From a bacterium (lineage in GTDB: Bacteria > Planctomycetota > Planctomycetia > Isosphaerales > Isosphaeraceae): 48,901 nucleotides of DNA. Under the pieces are notes generated by a model that was given only the letters and a program-made list of their open reading frames with translations, did not search any database and was not told the origin of the DNA. Of this stretch, positions 8,741 to 17,763 are shown in pieces. Within the stretch, counting starts at the first letter, position 1. The number at the start of each line of letters is the position of its first letter. The DNA lies in assembly GCA_016125085.1 (NCBI GenBank), contig WGMM01000036.1, forward strand, positions 1 through 48,901, read 5' to 3'. Position numbers and translations under genes: made by a program.

Positions 8741-9033
8741 GTCGAGCCGTGGACGTAAGTCCACGGATGCGAAAGAAAGCCAAACCCCGACACCAGCGAA
8801 AGCGACGAGCCCCAAAGTCGAGCCGTGGACGTAAGTCCACGGGTGCGCGAGACCAGAAAAGCTGCAATCGCGATTTCCGCAATCGATCGCCGTTCCCACG
8901 GCCGGGGCTGAACAGGCGCCGGGCGGTTTCACTGCCGTTCCGCATCCGTGGACTCACGTCCACGGCTCGACTTCGTCCTTCCCGCCTCGATCTTCCGGGC
9001 GCGCGCTTAGCGGCGGGACCCCGCTGCCGCAAG
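8741..9033. repeat. REPIN-like composite repeat, copy B
   Basis: Contains three palindromic units, plus orientation at 8741-8771 and 8817-8847 and minus orientation at 8941-8971, each with an 8-bp CCGTGGAC stem and a GTAA or TCAC loop. Between them are constant spacers, including GACACCAGCGAAAGCGACGA. The right end has a second hairpin family, AGCGGCggga followed by its complement. Almost the whole block recurs in the same orientation at 10182-10472, so the PEP-CTERM gene at 9056-10042 sits between two direct repeats. Confidence 0.9.
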
Positions 9034-9055
9034 CGGGGCAATCCGCGCGGGCCGG

Positions 9056-10042
9056 TCAGGCTTGACGCCGACTTCGGGCGATCAGGGCCATCAGGCCCGT
9101 CGCCAGGGCGCCCAGAACGTACGTCGAAGGCTCGGGCACGACCGTGGGGAAAGCCAGAAAGCGGGGAGCGATCACGGCGCCTGTGCTCCAGCTGAACTGA
9201 AAAACCCCGTTCGCATCGTATTTGGAGATCGTCCTGTTGATGACATTCGCCGCATAGAGATTGCCGGATGAATCGAATGCCAGACTGATGGGGAATGTTA
9301 GCCCCGAAGAAATGAATGGCGAGCCTCCAATGTAGGTTCCCGCCGAATCGTAACGCGTGATCGTGGCGGTACCGACATTCACGGCATAGAGATTGCCGGA
9401 CGTGTCGAACGCAATCCCGTAAGGGCTGCTCAACCCCTGACCAGAAGGGACGAAATCCGTCCCGATCCGAGCGCCCGAGGAATCGTAACGCGTGATCGTT
9501 TCGCTGACGTTATTCGCCGCATAGAGATTGCCGGACGTGTCGAACGCAAGGCCGACGGGGTTGCTCAGCCCCTGGCCCGCGGGGACGAAATCCGTCCCGA
9601 TCCGATTGCCCGAGGAATCGTAACGCGTGATCGTTTGGCTGTTGATATTCGCCGCATAGAGATTGCCGGACGTGTCGAACGCAAGGCCGGTGGGACCGTT
9701 AAGCCCCTGGCCCGCAGGGACGAAATCCGTCCCGATCCGATTGCCCGAGGTATCGTAGCGCGTGATCGTGTCGCCGGAGTTGTTCGCCGCATAGAGATTG
9801 CCGGACGTGTCGAACGCAAGGCCAAAGACGTTGTTCAGCCCCTGACCCGCGGGAACGAAGATGCTCCCGGAGGCCTGCACGAGCGCACTCGTGCCCAGGC
9901 TGATGTCATACCGGACGATCGTATCGTTATCCATTGCAACGTACATGTAGTCGACCGCGCTGGCCGGCCGCACGCCCAGGCCGAGACCGAAAATGGCCAG
10001 AACCGACGCCAGCCGAATTACGGCGAAAAGGCTGCGGGACAT
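9056..10042 (-). CDS. PEP-CTERM beta-propeller (NHL-like) protein
   Basis: A 328-aa exported protein. A signal peptide (FAVIRLASVLAIFGLGLG, ending ASA) precedes about six repeats of 44-45 aa with consensus GLAFDTSGNLYAAN then TITRYD, which should fold as an NHL-type beta-propeller. The C-terminus is a PEP-CTERM sorting signal: VPEPSTYVLGALATGLMA then RSRR. It is therefore a likely substrate of the exosortase at 14883-16775. Repeat units are almost identical in DNA, with GATTGCCGGACGTGTCGAAC recurring every 135 bp (9391, 9526, 9661, 9796). The open frame runs on to 10372, but that part is a translated REPIN repeat; the ATG at 10042 has AGGAG about 9 nt upstream. Confidence 0.9.
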   Translation of the reverse strand: MSRSLFAVIRLASVLAIFGLGLGVRPASAVDYMYVAMDNDTIVRYDISLGTSALVQASGSIFVPAGQGLNNVFGLAFDTSGNLYAANNSGDTITRYDTSGNRIGTDFVPAGQGLNGPTGLAFDTSGNLYAANINSQTITRYDSSGNRIGTDFVPAGQGLSNPVGLAFDTSGNLYAANNVSETITRYDSSGARIGTDFVPSGQGLSSPYGIAFDTSGNLYAVNVGTATITRYDSAGTYIGGSPFISSGLTFPISLAFDSSGNLYAANVINRTISKYDANGVFQFSWSTGAVIAPRFLAFPTVVPEPSTYVLGALATGLMALIARSRRQA

Positions 10043-10181
10043 AGGAAAAACTCCTGGAGACACTGGGAAAATCGAGCCCGTGGCATACGATCGTACAGAT
10101 GTTCTTCGAACGAACTCGCGGATCAGAATATCAGAAAACCATGCATATCTGCAAAAGCCGAAACACACGATTTCTTGCGAA

Positions 10182-10620
10182 GTCGAGCCGTGGACGTGAG
10201 TCCACGGATGCGAAAGAAAGCCAAACCCCGACACCAGCGAAAGCGACGAGCCCCAAAGTCGAGCCGTGGACGTAAGTCCACGGGTGCGCGAGACCAGAAA
10301 AGCTGCAATAGCGATTTCCGCAATCGATCGCCGTTCCCACGGCCGGGGCTGAACAGGCGCCGGGTGTTTCACTGCCGTTCCGCATCCGTGGACTCACGTC
10401 CACGGCTCGACTTCGTACTTCCTGCCTCGATTTTCCGGGCGCGCGCACAGCGGCGGGACGCCGCTGCCACTTCAGGGCAAAACACACCCGGCCGGGGCTG
10501 CCTATATGTCGGGCGGTTTCACTGCCGTTCCGCACCCGTGGACTCACGTCCACGGCTCGACTTCGTCCTTCCCGCCTCGATCTTCCGGGCGCGCGCACAG
10601 CGGCGGGACGCCACTGCCAC
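10182..10620. repeat. REPIN-like composite repeat, copy C with an extra half copy
   Basis: Units lie at 10182-10212 (+), 10258-10288 (+), 10381-10411 (-) and 10531-10561 (-). The first ~290 bp match copy B (8741-9033) with only scattered differences. From about 10485 the right half is repeated once more, starting with ACACCCGGCCGGGGCTG, which also occurs in copy A near 170. AGCGGCGGGACGCCGCTG hairpins occur near 10449 and, with one mismatch, near 10600. Confidence 0.9.
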
Positions 10621-10759
10621 ACTTCTCTACAGATGACGCATCCTGCGTAGAATCCCCACGGTCGCGAACCGGTATAGTCTTCCAGGCTTGATCGCTTCGG
10701 ATTCGCCCGAAGGCGGTTCGATTTCGCCGCAATACTTTTAATATCAATAGGTTAAGATC

Positions 10760-11102
10760 GTTTTGCGAAACGGAATCGGGAAGAGATTCGGAGGGTCCGT
10801 CGCTCACGCTTCCGGCTCGTCGGGAATGCGTCCGTCGCTCATGCTTCCGGCTCGTTACGGAGGGGGCTCGAACGTCGGGCGGATTCGACGTAAATCACTG
10901 CTGATCCATCAAGTAAGAGCGTTTTGCGAAACGGAATCAGGAAGAGCTTCGGAGGGTCCGTCGCTCACGCTTCCGGCTCGTAGGGAATGCGTCCGTCGCT
11001 CACGCTTCCGGCTCGTTACGGAGGGAGCCAGAACCCTGGGTCGTTTCGACGTAAATCACTGCTGATCATTCAAGTAAGAGCGTTTTGCGAAACGGAATCG
11101 GG
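10760..11102. repeat. 161-bp tandem repeat with nested subrepeats
   Basis: GTTTTGCGAAACGGAATC starts at 10760, 10921 and 11082, a constant 161-bp step giving two full copies and a partial third. Another GTTTGCGAAACGGAATT lies near 11244. Each full copy holds two subrepeats of TCCGTCGCTCACGCTTCC followed by GGCTCGT (first copy at 10796-10820 and 10831-10855) and ends with GACGTAAATCACTGCTGATC. GTTTTGCGAAAC is itself near-palindromic. No convincing gene lies in 10043-11548; short frames here are translated repeats. Confidence 0.9.
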
Positions 11103-11120
11103 GCCTGTTTTCCCTTCGTG

Positions 11121-11193
11121 GTCTTCATGTCCTTCGTGGTGAGCCCAAGTTCGGAATTGCGACGGCAAGAGACACCACGAAGGACACGAAGAC
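11121..11193. repeat. Inverted repeat of the CTTCGTG type, copy 1
   Basis: GTCTTCATGTCCTTCGTGGT at 11121-11140 is matched, with one mismatch, by the inverted arm at 11173-11193, with a 31-nt spacer. The same family occurs at 31112-31193. It lies between the 161-bp tandem array and the esterase gene. Confidence 0.8.
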
Positions 11194-11548
11194 AGGGCTG
11201 GAGAAAGTGTCGTAAGTCGTTGTGCCATCATTTCGGAAACGCTGTTTGCGAAACGGAATTCTGACGATCGATCCGCAGGAATCGGACGATCGCCGACGAA
11301 ATCCGCGTCGTTCCGGCGATAGTGTTTCTGGCGGACGCGTGCCTTCGAAGCTCGTGGCACGGGATCACGGGGCGATTTCGGAATGGGGCGGGACGACGCG
11401 GCCGGTTCGTCTCGAACGCTCAGGGGGATTGTCACCGGACTTTCCGATCGGCATGATCAAGGACATCCGCCGCCACTGAGTCGATTGACCGGAATCGGTG
11501 CGGCTTCCTGCTCATCTTCACCAAGACCTGACTGACGAGGCCACTCTG

Positions 11549-13117
11549 ATGCGCACCGGTATCGATCGACTCCCGAAGAGGCTCGGACGCTTCGTCCGCG
11601 CCGGCATGGCCTGCTGCCTGATTTCGGCCGCCGCCGTGAGCGCCCTGGCCGGCGAAATGCAATTCGAAATCCGCCGCGCCGCGGGCGTGCATCCCGAGCC
11701 TTTCACGGGCCGCGTTTATGTCATGCTCGGGCCGAGCGGATCCCGCGCGCCCAAGAACGGCCCGAACTGGTTCGCCCCGCAGCCGATGTTCGCGACAGAC
11801 GTCGACGGCTGGGCCGCTGGCGACGCCGTGACCCTGGCCGACGGGCCGAAGCTGGTCTCGTTCCCCGCGCCGCTGGGCAAGCTGAAGCCCGGCAAGTATT
11901 CGGCCCAGGCCCTGATGCGCATCAACCCCGACACCCACCGGCTGGGCAACGGCCCCGGCAATGCGTTTTCGGACGCCGTCGAAATCGAAATCGGCGAAAA
12001 TGCGGGCCTGGTCAAAATGGAAATCAAAACGGTTCAGCCCGAGGACACGTTCCCCGACAACCCGCGCGTGAAGCTGGAGACGCTGGAAAGCCCCTCGCTT
12101 TCGAAATTCTACGGCCGGCCGATCAAGCACCGGGCCGCCGTGATTCTGCCGGAAGGCCGCGACGCCAAAACGGCGCTGCCGAGCATGTACATCATCCCCG
12201 GCTTCGGCGGCGATCACCGCTCGGCCCTGCGGATGGCGGGCAGGGGCGGTGCGATGTCGTTCGGGTCCGACCTGGTGCGCATCGTGCTCGACCCGGACTG
12301 CTTCACGGGGCACCACGTCTTCGCCGATTCGGCCACGAACGGCCCGCGCGGGCAGGCGCTCGTCGACGAATTCATTCCGTATCTGGACAAGAAATACAAT
12401 TTGATCGCTGACTCGGGCGCCCGGTTCGTCAATGGGCACTCCTCAGGCGGCTGGAGCAGCCTGTGGCTTCAGGTGACCTATCCGGAAACCTTCGGCGGCG
12501 TGTGGAGCACGAGCCCCGACCCGATCGACTTCCGCGATTTTCAGCAGATCGACATCTATGCCGCCGGCGAGAACATGTTCACGGACCGGGCCGGCAAGCG
12601 GCGTCCGATCGCCCGCGTGGGTGCCGAGCCTCGCGTGTTTTACGACACGTTCTCGCAAATGGAAGAAGTGATGGGCCCCGGCGGGCAGCTTTATTCGTTC
12701 GAAGCCGTCTTCAGCCCCCTCACGGCCGACAAGGCCCCGGCGCAGCTCTGGAACCGCAGGACCGGCGAAATCGACCTGAAGGTGGCCGAAGCGTGGAAGA
12801 AATACGACATCGGCCTGAAGCTGCGTGACAACTGGGCCACGCTGGGGCCGAAGCTGGGGGGCAAGATCCACATCGTGATGGGCGATATGGACACCTTCTA
12901 CCTGGAAGGGGCCACGAAGCTGGTGGCGGCGATGCTCAAGGAGCTGGGGTCGGACGCCGATGTGCGGATCGTGCCGGGGCGTGATCACAGCAACGTGCTG
13001 GACCGGGAACTGGCCGGGCGGATCGATGCCCAGATCCGCGAAACCCTGAAGCGCAACGGCTTCGAACTGCCGGCCAAACCGGCGGCAGAAGCCCCGAAGG
13101 CCAAAGCCGCGGAATGA
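11549..13117 (+). CDS. Secreted alpha/beta-hydrolase (esterase D-like)
   Basis: A 522-aa exported hydrolase, probably an esterase acting on a carbohydrate- or lipid-linked ester. The signal peptide is near residues 10-35 (MACCLISAAAVSALA). A beta-rich N-terminal region (40-160) precedes the alpha/beta-hydrolase domain. Visible motifs are IIPGFGGDH near 215 (oxyanion region), GHSSGG with nucleophile Ser298, and GRDHSN near the C-terminus, which supplies the likely catalytic His. The C-terminal tail is Ala/Lys/Pro-rich. The ATG at 11549 was chosen because the signal peptide starts there and GAGG lies upstream; the frame also opens at a GTG at 11498. A HAD phosphatase gene follows 48 bp later. 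Confidence 0.85.
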   Translation: MRTGIDRLPKRLGRFVRAGMACCLISAAAVSALAGEMQFEIRRAAGVHPEPFTGRVYVMLGPSGSRAPKNGPNWFAPQPMFATDVDGWAAGDAVTLADGPKLVSFPAPLGKLKPGKYSAQALMRINPDTHRLGNGPGNAFSDAVEIEIGENAGLVKMEIKTVQPEDTFPDNPRVKLETLESPSLSKFYGRPIKHRAAVILPEGRDAKTALPSMYIIPGFGGDHRSALRMAGRGGAMSFGSDLVRIVLDPDCFTGHHVFADSATNGPRGQALVDEFIPYLDKKYNLIADSGARFVNGHSSGGWSSLWLQVTYPETFGGVWSTSPDPIDFRDFQQIDIYAAGENMFTDRAGKRRPIARVGAEPRVFYDTFSQMEEVMGPGGQLYSFEAVFSPLTADKAPAQLWNRRTGEIDLKVAEAWKKYDIGLKLRDNWATLGPKLGGKIHIVMGDMDTFYLEGATKLVAAMLKELGSDADVRIVPGRDHSNVLDRELAGRIDAQIRETLKRNGFELPAKPAAEAPKAKAAE

Positions 13118-13165
13118 CGGCTGGCCCGAATTGAAAATGAAAATGAAACCTGGCGGAACCTGGAT

Positions 13166-13840
13166 ATGACGAATCACACTGCCGAACCGCATGCGAAGGC
13201 CGTCATTTTCGATATGGACGGCGTGCTCGTCCTTTCCGAGCCGCTGCTCACGGAGGCCTCGATCCGCCTGTTCGCGGACCGGGGCTTCACCGTCACCCGC
13301 GAGGAATTCAAACCCTTCACCGGCATGGGCGAGGCCCGGTTCATGGGCGGCGTGGCCGAGCGGCACGGCATTCCGTTCGACCCCGTGGCCGACAAGGAGC
13401 GGCTTTATGAGCTGTTCCTGGAAATGATGCCCGGCCGGCTTCAGCCGCTGCCGGGCGTGCCGGGGTTCATCCGCGAATGCAAGCGGCAGGGCTTCAAGGT
13501 GGCGCTGGCTTCAAGTGCGGATGACGTGAAGGTTTACCCGATTCTCAAGCACATCGGGATCGCGCCGGAGGAGTTCGACGCGATCGTGACCGGATCGGCC
13601 GTGGCCCGCAAGAAACCGGCGCCGGACGTGTTTCTGGAGGCCGTGCGGCGGCTGGGCGTGCCGGCTTCGAGCTGCCTGGTGGTGGAAGACGCCCTGGCCG
13701 GCGTGGAGGCATCGATCGCCGCGGGCTGCCGGACGCTGGGCCTGACGACTTCGTTCGCGGCCCAAGTGCTGCGTGCCGCGGGAGCGGACTGGACCGCCCC
13801 CGACCTGGCCAGTGTGCCGCCTGAGGCGCTGGCCTGGTGA
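13166..13840 (+). CDS. HAD-family phosphatase, beta-phosphoglucomutase-like
   Basis: A 224-aa haloacid dehalogenase superfamily member. Motif I is FDMDGVL (Asp16 nucleophile, Asp18). Motif II is the Ser in ALASSADD, motif III the Lys in RKKPAPD, and motif IV is VVEDALAGVEA. The helical cap between motifs I and II places it with the beta-phosphoglucomutase/GPP-type subfamily, which act on sugar phosphates or small phosphomonoesters. The exact substrate cannot be read from the sequence. It lies 48 bp after the esterase and 42 bp before the next gene, all on the plus strand, so an operon is likely. Confidence 0.88.
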   Translation: MTNHTAEPHAKAVIFDMDGVLVLSEPLLTEASIRLFADRGFTVTREEFKPFTGMGEARFMGGVAERHGIPFDPVADKERLYELFLEMMPGRLQPLPGVPGFIRECKRQGFKVALASSADDVKVYPILKHIGIAPEEFDAIVTGSAVARKKPAPDVFLEAVRRLGVPASSCLVVEDALAGVEASIAAGCRTLGLTTSFAAQVLRAAGADWTAPDLASVPPEALAW

Positions 13841-13882
13841 ACCGGGGCGGGCGCAAGCCTGTTTGAGGGGAAGGGAATCGCC

Positions 13883-14845
13883 ATGCCGAATCTGGACCGC
13901 GACGAATACATCGAACAGGCCTATTTTTTCGCGGCCATTCGCGAGCGGCTGGCGGACGGCTATCCGGCGCAGGAGATTCTGGCCAGGATCGGCGAGGAAC
14001 TGCTTTCGACCACGAACCTGCCCCGGGCCGTCAGCTATATGCAGGCGGAGTGCAAGCTGACGGGGCACATCGCGCCGGCCATGCGGGCGATGCCCCACTA
14101 CTTCAGCCCGTTTCAGACCTTCGTGGTGGAGAAGGCGGAGGCCGAGATCGGCCGGTTCGACTTCGACCAGGCACTGCTGATCCTGGAGCGGGAGGCCCGC
14201 TACCGGGCCGAGGGGGCGACGCCTGCGGGCATGTTCGTGTATCAGTTCGAGGCGATCGCCCGCAACCGGCTGGGGTATCGCGACGGCCTGCGGGCCATGG
14301 CGGGCGACGATCTCTTCGACGACGACTGGCGTGAATACATCAGCACACTTTTGAGCCGGCTGGGGGACGTGGACTTCGCGGACCTGATCTTCGTGCGTTC
14401 CGAGTTTTTCCTGAAGGAACGGCGCAAGAAGGACCCGGAACATCAGCCGAAGTTCCCGATCCTGTTCGGCGAGAAAGAGGGCAAGATTGCGCGGGCGCAC
14501 CGGGGCAGGGATCCGGCGTATCTGTTTTCGGCCCTGCAGCGGCAGCTTGGGTATCCGGAAGTGCCGAGGCCGAAGCGTTACAGCGAGGCTGAGGCGAAGG
14601 TGGTCGCGCTGGAGCAGCGGGTGATCCAGCTGGAGAACCGGCTGAAGGTGCTGGAGAACGAGATCAACGGCAAGGACGTGGACTTGAGCCAGGTGATCGT
14701 CAAGCCGGACGAGACAGCCGGAGTGCCTGCGGGCTGGGGCCGGAAGGAGACGAAGCCGCAGCCGCCGAAGCCGGCCCGGGAGTCGCCGCGTGGTGAGGGC
14801 GGCGAGCCCGAATCGTGGGATTTTCATTATCCGCCGCTGGGCTGA
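13883..14845 (+). CDS. Conserved-looking cytoplasmic protein with C-terminal coiled coil
   Basis: A 320-aa protein without signal peptide or membrane segment. The first 200 residues are mostly helical, and I find no catalytic signature. A heptad-rich coiled coil follows around 222-255 (VVALEQRVIQLENRLKVLE), then a Pro/Lys/Glu-rich tail ending in SWDFHYPPLG. GAGGGGAAGGGA lies just before the ATG, an unusually strong ribosome binding site. Position after the esterase and HAD genes suggests co-transcription. The family is not recognised; a scaffold or oligomeric role is only a guess. Confidence 0.7.
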   Translation: MPNLDRDEYIEQAYFFAAIRERLADGYPAQEILARIGEELLSTTNLPRAVSYMQAECKLTGHIAPAMRAMPHYFSPFQTFVVEKAEAEIGRFDFDQALLILEREARYRAEGATPAGMFVYQFEAIARNRLGYRDGLRAMAGDDLFDDDWREYISTLLSRLGDVDFADLIFVRSEFFLKERRKKDPEHQPKFPILFGEKEGKIARAHRGRDPAYLFSALQRQLGYPEVPRPKRYSEAEAKVVALEQRVIQLENRLKVLENEINGKDVDLSQVIVKPDETAGVPAGWGRKETKPQPPKPARESPRGEGGEPESWDFHYPPLG

Positions 14846-14882
14846 AACCCGCCACGGGAAGTATCGCGGCCGTCGTGCCCGG

Positions 14883-16775
14883 TCACTCCGACTTTGTCGC
14901 CGGAGGGGCTTCCTGGCCTCCGGAAGCGGCCTTGGACCGGAGGAATTCGGCCTTGAGCAGCGGAGCGGCATCGCGGAAGAAATCGACGATCGTCTGCTGC
15001 TTTTCGTTGGTGATGGAATCGGTGTCGATCAACAAGGCCTGGATCTGGTAGTTGGTGTAGTTCTGCGTCTGATTCGAATCCGGTCTTGTGAAGAACGCTT
15101 CTCTGGTGAGGTCAGGGAGCCCCCTGAGCACCATTGAGATCCGGTTGGAAAGACGGTCGCCCGCGATCCGCAAGAGGCCCGACTGCCCACCCAGTTTCAT
15201 GTCGGTGCGGAGGAATTCGGCCGGTTTGTACAGCCGCCACTGACCGTCGTCGAGAAACGCCGAATAGACCATGACGGCTTTCTGATCGATGCCACGCGAC
15301 ATGGTCGAGACGTTAAAGGGAAACTCGGGTGTGGAGCCGAGGGCTTCGGCAGGAATTTCGGCGACGCGCCATCCGCCGAAATCGTAGCAGATGTTCAGAT
15401 CATGGAAACCCTGGAACGGGTAGTCGATCGACACCTGAACGACCGAATTGCCCTTGGAGTAAAGGAAGCTTTCGGACCTGGAGCCGAAGGACATGGTACG
15501 TTCGGTCGATTTGGTGCCTTCCGGCAAGAGTGTCCAGTCGCCGATGGAGCGTGGCGGATCGAATGTGTTGCGTGATTTCCGGGTGAGTTCGTCGAGCTTT
15601 TTGAGCCGGTCGTCGCCGCGCGCTTCGAGAGCCTGGAAGACCGGGTCATCGGGGTTGGCATTCGCCGTGCCAAGATATCTCGGCAACTGGAAGGCGGAAA
15701 GAGCCGTCATGGGAAGGACCATGATCGCCCAGATCGCCAGAACGACCAGGCTGGTCTTTTTCAGTGGCGAAGCCGCCACAAAAGGCCCGGTGGGGATCGT
15801 GCGGGAATCGCGGGATGAAGACTTGCCGTCGGAAGCGAGCTTGCGGCCACGTTTGGAGGACTTCAATTGCGGCAGCTTTATCCGCAGTTTCCTGGCCAGC
15901 CATTCCGTAGGGAGAATCCTGGAAGCCCGCAGTTCGTCCAGGACGACGTCCCAGCTGAGGGTGAGGAGGAGCCCGAGCACGAAGACCACGATCCCCAGGA
16001 TCTCATGCGGCCAGCCGTCGAGCAGGTTGATATCGCCGGTGATTTTGGCCACGACCCCCAGACAGATCCGGATCACGTTGAGGCTGATGTCGAAGACCAG
16101 GGCACCTGCGAGCATGAAGAACGTGCGGATCAACCCGCGTTCGTTCCATATCGAATAGAACAGGGCGAAGGCCAGAATCGAAAACATCGACTGAATGCCG
16201 CTGCAGGCCTCCTCGACCAGAAACCGCTGGCCGTCGACTTCGAGCGTATTCGTGTTGACGACATGAAAAATCCCGAACAAGTCGAGCACCCGGCTGGCGA
16301 CCGCCACGGAGAACTGCTGCAATTTGAGCGTCAAAGCCAGATCGAGCCCGCCTGGAGGCGGCGTCATCAGCATCAGCAGAAAGAAGACCGGTATGACTCG
16401 CCGCCAGAGCCCCCATCCACCTGTCGCATAAAGCACCATGGAGAATGTCAGGACCGTCGCGATGCTCATGATCGTCGAGTTGCCCACGACATAGCCGAAA
16501 AACAGGCATGGCAGGCTGATCAGACCCAGCAGCCCCGCAATCGCCGGCCGGCCGGGAACGAGACTGCCTTCCTCCATCGTCAGAAGGCGATGACGTACCA
16601 GAAAGATCATGCCGAACACGAGAATCGGATAGAACTCGTAATGCGGCCTGGCTTTCAGGATCGCTTGCCAGGGAGCCCACAAGGGCAGCAGCAACACGGC
16701 CGCCGCAATCATGGCGATCCCCGGATCGCTCAAATTCAGCCGCCTGGTTCTCTCGTTGAGCGTCGCCGTCGACAT
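14883..16775 (-). CDS. Exosortase with fused EpsI-like C-terminal domain
   Basis: A 630-aa polytopic membrane protein that should cleave and sort PEP-CTERM proteins. The N-terminal ~300 residues carry about eight membrane helices and the exosortase catalytic set: Cys191 in EEACSGIQS, Arg236 in NVIRI and His257 in GWPHEILG. After a charged loop and another hydrophobic helix (VVLAIWAIMVLPMTALSAF), the last ~250 residues resemble EpsI/DUF3485, often encoded separately or fused to exosortases in exopolysaccharide loci. The fusion resembles planctomycete exosortases (XrtU type is possible, not proven). The ATG at 16775 has GAGGG about 9 nt upstream and was preferred to a GTG at 16820. It lies downstream of the methyltransferase and glycosyltransferase genes on the same strand. 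Confidence 0.9.
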   Translation of the reverse strand: MSTATLNERTRRLNLSDPGIAMIAAAVLLLPLWAPWQAILKARPHYEFYPILVFGMIFLVRHRLLTMEEGSLVPGRPAIAGLLGLISLPCLFFGYVVGNSTIMSIATVLTFSMVLYATGGWGLWRRVIPVFFLLMLMTPPPGGLDLALTLKLQQFSVAVASRVLDLFGIFHVVNTNTLEVDGQRFLVEEACSGIQSMFSILAFALFYSIWNERGLIRTFFMLAGALVFDISLNVIRICLGVVAKITGDINLLDGWPHEILGIVVFVLGLLLTLSWDVVLDELRASRILPTEWLARKLRIKLPQLKSSKRGRKLASDGKSSSRDSRTIPTGPFVAASPLKKTSLVVLAIWAIMVLPMTALSAFQLPRYLGTANANPDDPVFQALEARGDDRLKKLDELTRKSRNTFDPPRSIGDWTLLPEGTKSTERTMSFGSRSESFLYSKGNSVVQVSIDYPFQGFHDLNICYDFGGWRVAEIPAEALGSTPEFPFNVSTMSRGIDQKAVMVYSAFLDDGQWRLYKPAEFLRTDMKLGGQSGLLRIAGDRLSNRISMVLRGLPDLTREAFFTRPDSNQTQNYTNYQIQALLIDTDSITNEKQQTIVDFFRDAAPLLKAEFLRSKAASGGQEAPPATKSE

Positions 16776-16965
16776 GTCCGCCCTCGTATCCTGTCCCGTG
16801 GGCAAGTTCCGTCCGACCACAATTCCTGCATTTCCGGCTCAGCCTCTCACAGAGACGAACCGCACGGCGGACCTGCCACAGATCTCGTAACTTTCACTCA
16901 CTGCAATCATCATGACGGCTTCAGGATAGGACTTCAAGCCCACGTTCCGACAAACGACGTCGCCT

Positions 16966-17763
16966 TCATCGCCGCGCGCACGCCAAAAGCGACGAGCCGT
17001 CCGCTTCGCCACCCGCCAGAATCCGCCTCTCGCTGAAGCGGAACAGGGCGTTCATCCCCCATCGCACCGGCATCGCGGGCGGCCGCACGTATCGCTCATA
17101 AATTTCCGAATTCGAAGCACTTCCGTACCTGACCGATCGTCGTCGCGACAACCGCGCCAGCGGCACCAGCCACGGCCAGCATGACATCACCCGGATACGC
17201 CCGAACAAGCCGGACCCTTCGATCATTCCCTGAAATTCCTGCCGCAGATAACGCCGTTTGTGCCCCTGAACCGTGTCGAACTCAGACCACAAATCAGGAC
17301 GGGCCGGTACCGTCAGGATCACCAGACCACCAGGACGAGCCAGACTGGCCAGATTGCGCAAAGCTCCGGCATCATCGTCCAGATGCTCCAGAACGTCCAG
17401 TGCCAGCACGGCGTCAAACCGGCTCTTCGCGGATTCCGGAATCGGCCCCGATTCGATATCGCCCAGAATCAGCCGCCGTCCAGGCTTAGCCAGCTTTTCC
17501 AGACCACCTCGACCGATATCCATACCGGTGACATGGTGACCAGCACGTTCCAGGTGATCGAGCGTGACGCCCCAGCCGCATCCGACATCCAGAACCTGAT
17601 GGGCCCCCGGGCCGAGTTCCCGGTCGATCAGGCAGGAAACGAGCCGGGCCCGGGCCAGCCACCACGGATGACTCGCCACGTGATGCCCGAGCCGCTCCAG
17701 AATCTCCTGCGGCATGCGTTCTTCGGCATCTTCGACCGCCATTTCCGACCAGACTTCGATCAT
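16966..17763 (-). CDS. Class I SAM-dependent methyltransferase
   Basis: A 265-aa methyltransferase of the UbiG/Methyltransf_11-type fold. The SAM-binding motif VLDVGCGWGVTLDHL is near residues 57-71, the acidic MDIGRGG is the ribose-binding position, and LALDVLEHLDDD is motif II. The C-terminal part has a hydrophobic patch (WPWLVPLARL) that may associate with the membrane. Its ATG overlaps the stop codon of the upstream glycosyltransferase gene by 4 bp (ATGA), indicating translational coupling. Similar proteins in glycan loci methylate lipid-linked or sugar substrates; the substrate here is unknown. Confidence 0.87.
   Translation of the reverse strand: MIEVWSEMAVEDAEERMPQEILERLGHHVASHPWWLARARLVSCLIDRELGPGAHQVLDVGCGWGVTLDHLERAGHHVTGMDIGRGGLEKLAKPGRRLILGDIESGPIPESAKSRFDAVLALDVLEHLDDDAGALRNLASLARPGGLVILTVPARPDLWSEFDTVQGHKRRYLRQEFQGMIEGSGLFGRIRVMSCWPWLVPLARLSRRRSVRYGSASNSEIYERYVRPPAMPVRWGMNALFRFSERRILAGGEADGSSLLACARR

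Noticed and set aside
9259..9830. CRISPR array
   Set aside because: The 135-bp repeats encode propeller blades in frame; there are no short repeats with unique spacers and no cas genes.
10043..10372. N-terminal extension of the PEP-CTERM propeller protein
   Set aside because: This part is a translated REPIN repeat; the signal peptide and a good ribosome binding site fix the start at 10042.
10760..11102. CRISPR array or coding frame in the 161-bp repeats
   Set aside because: Repeat period and nested structure do not fit CRISPR, and frames here only translate the repeat.
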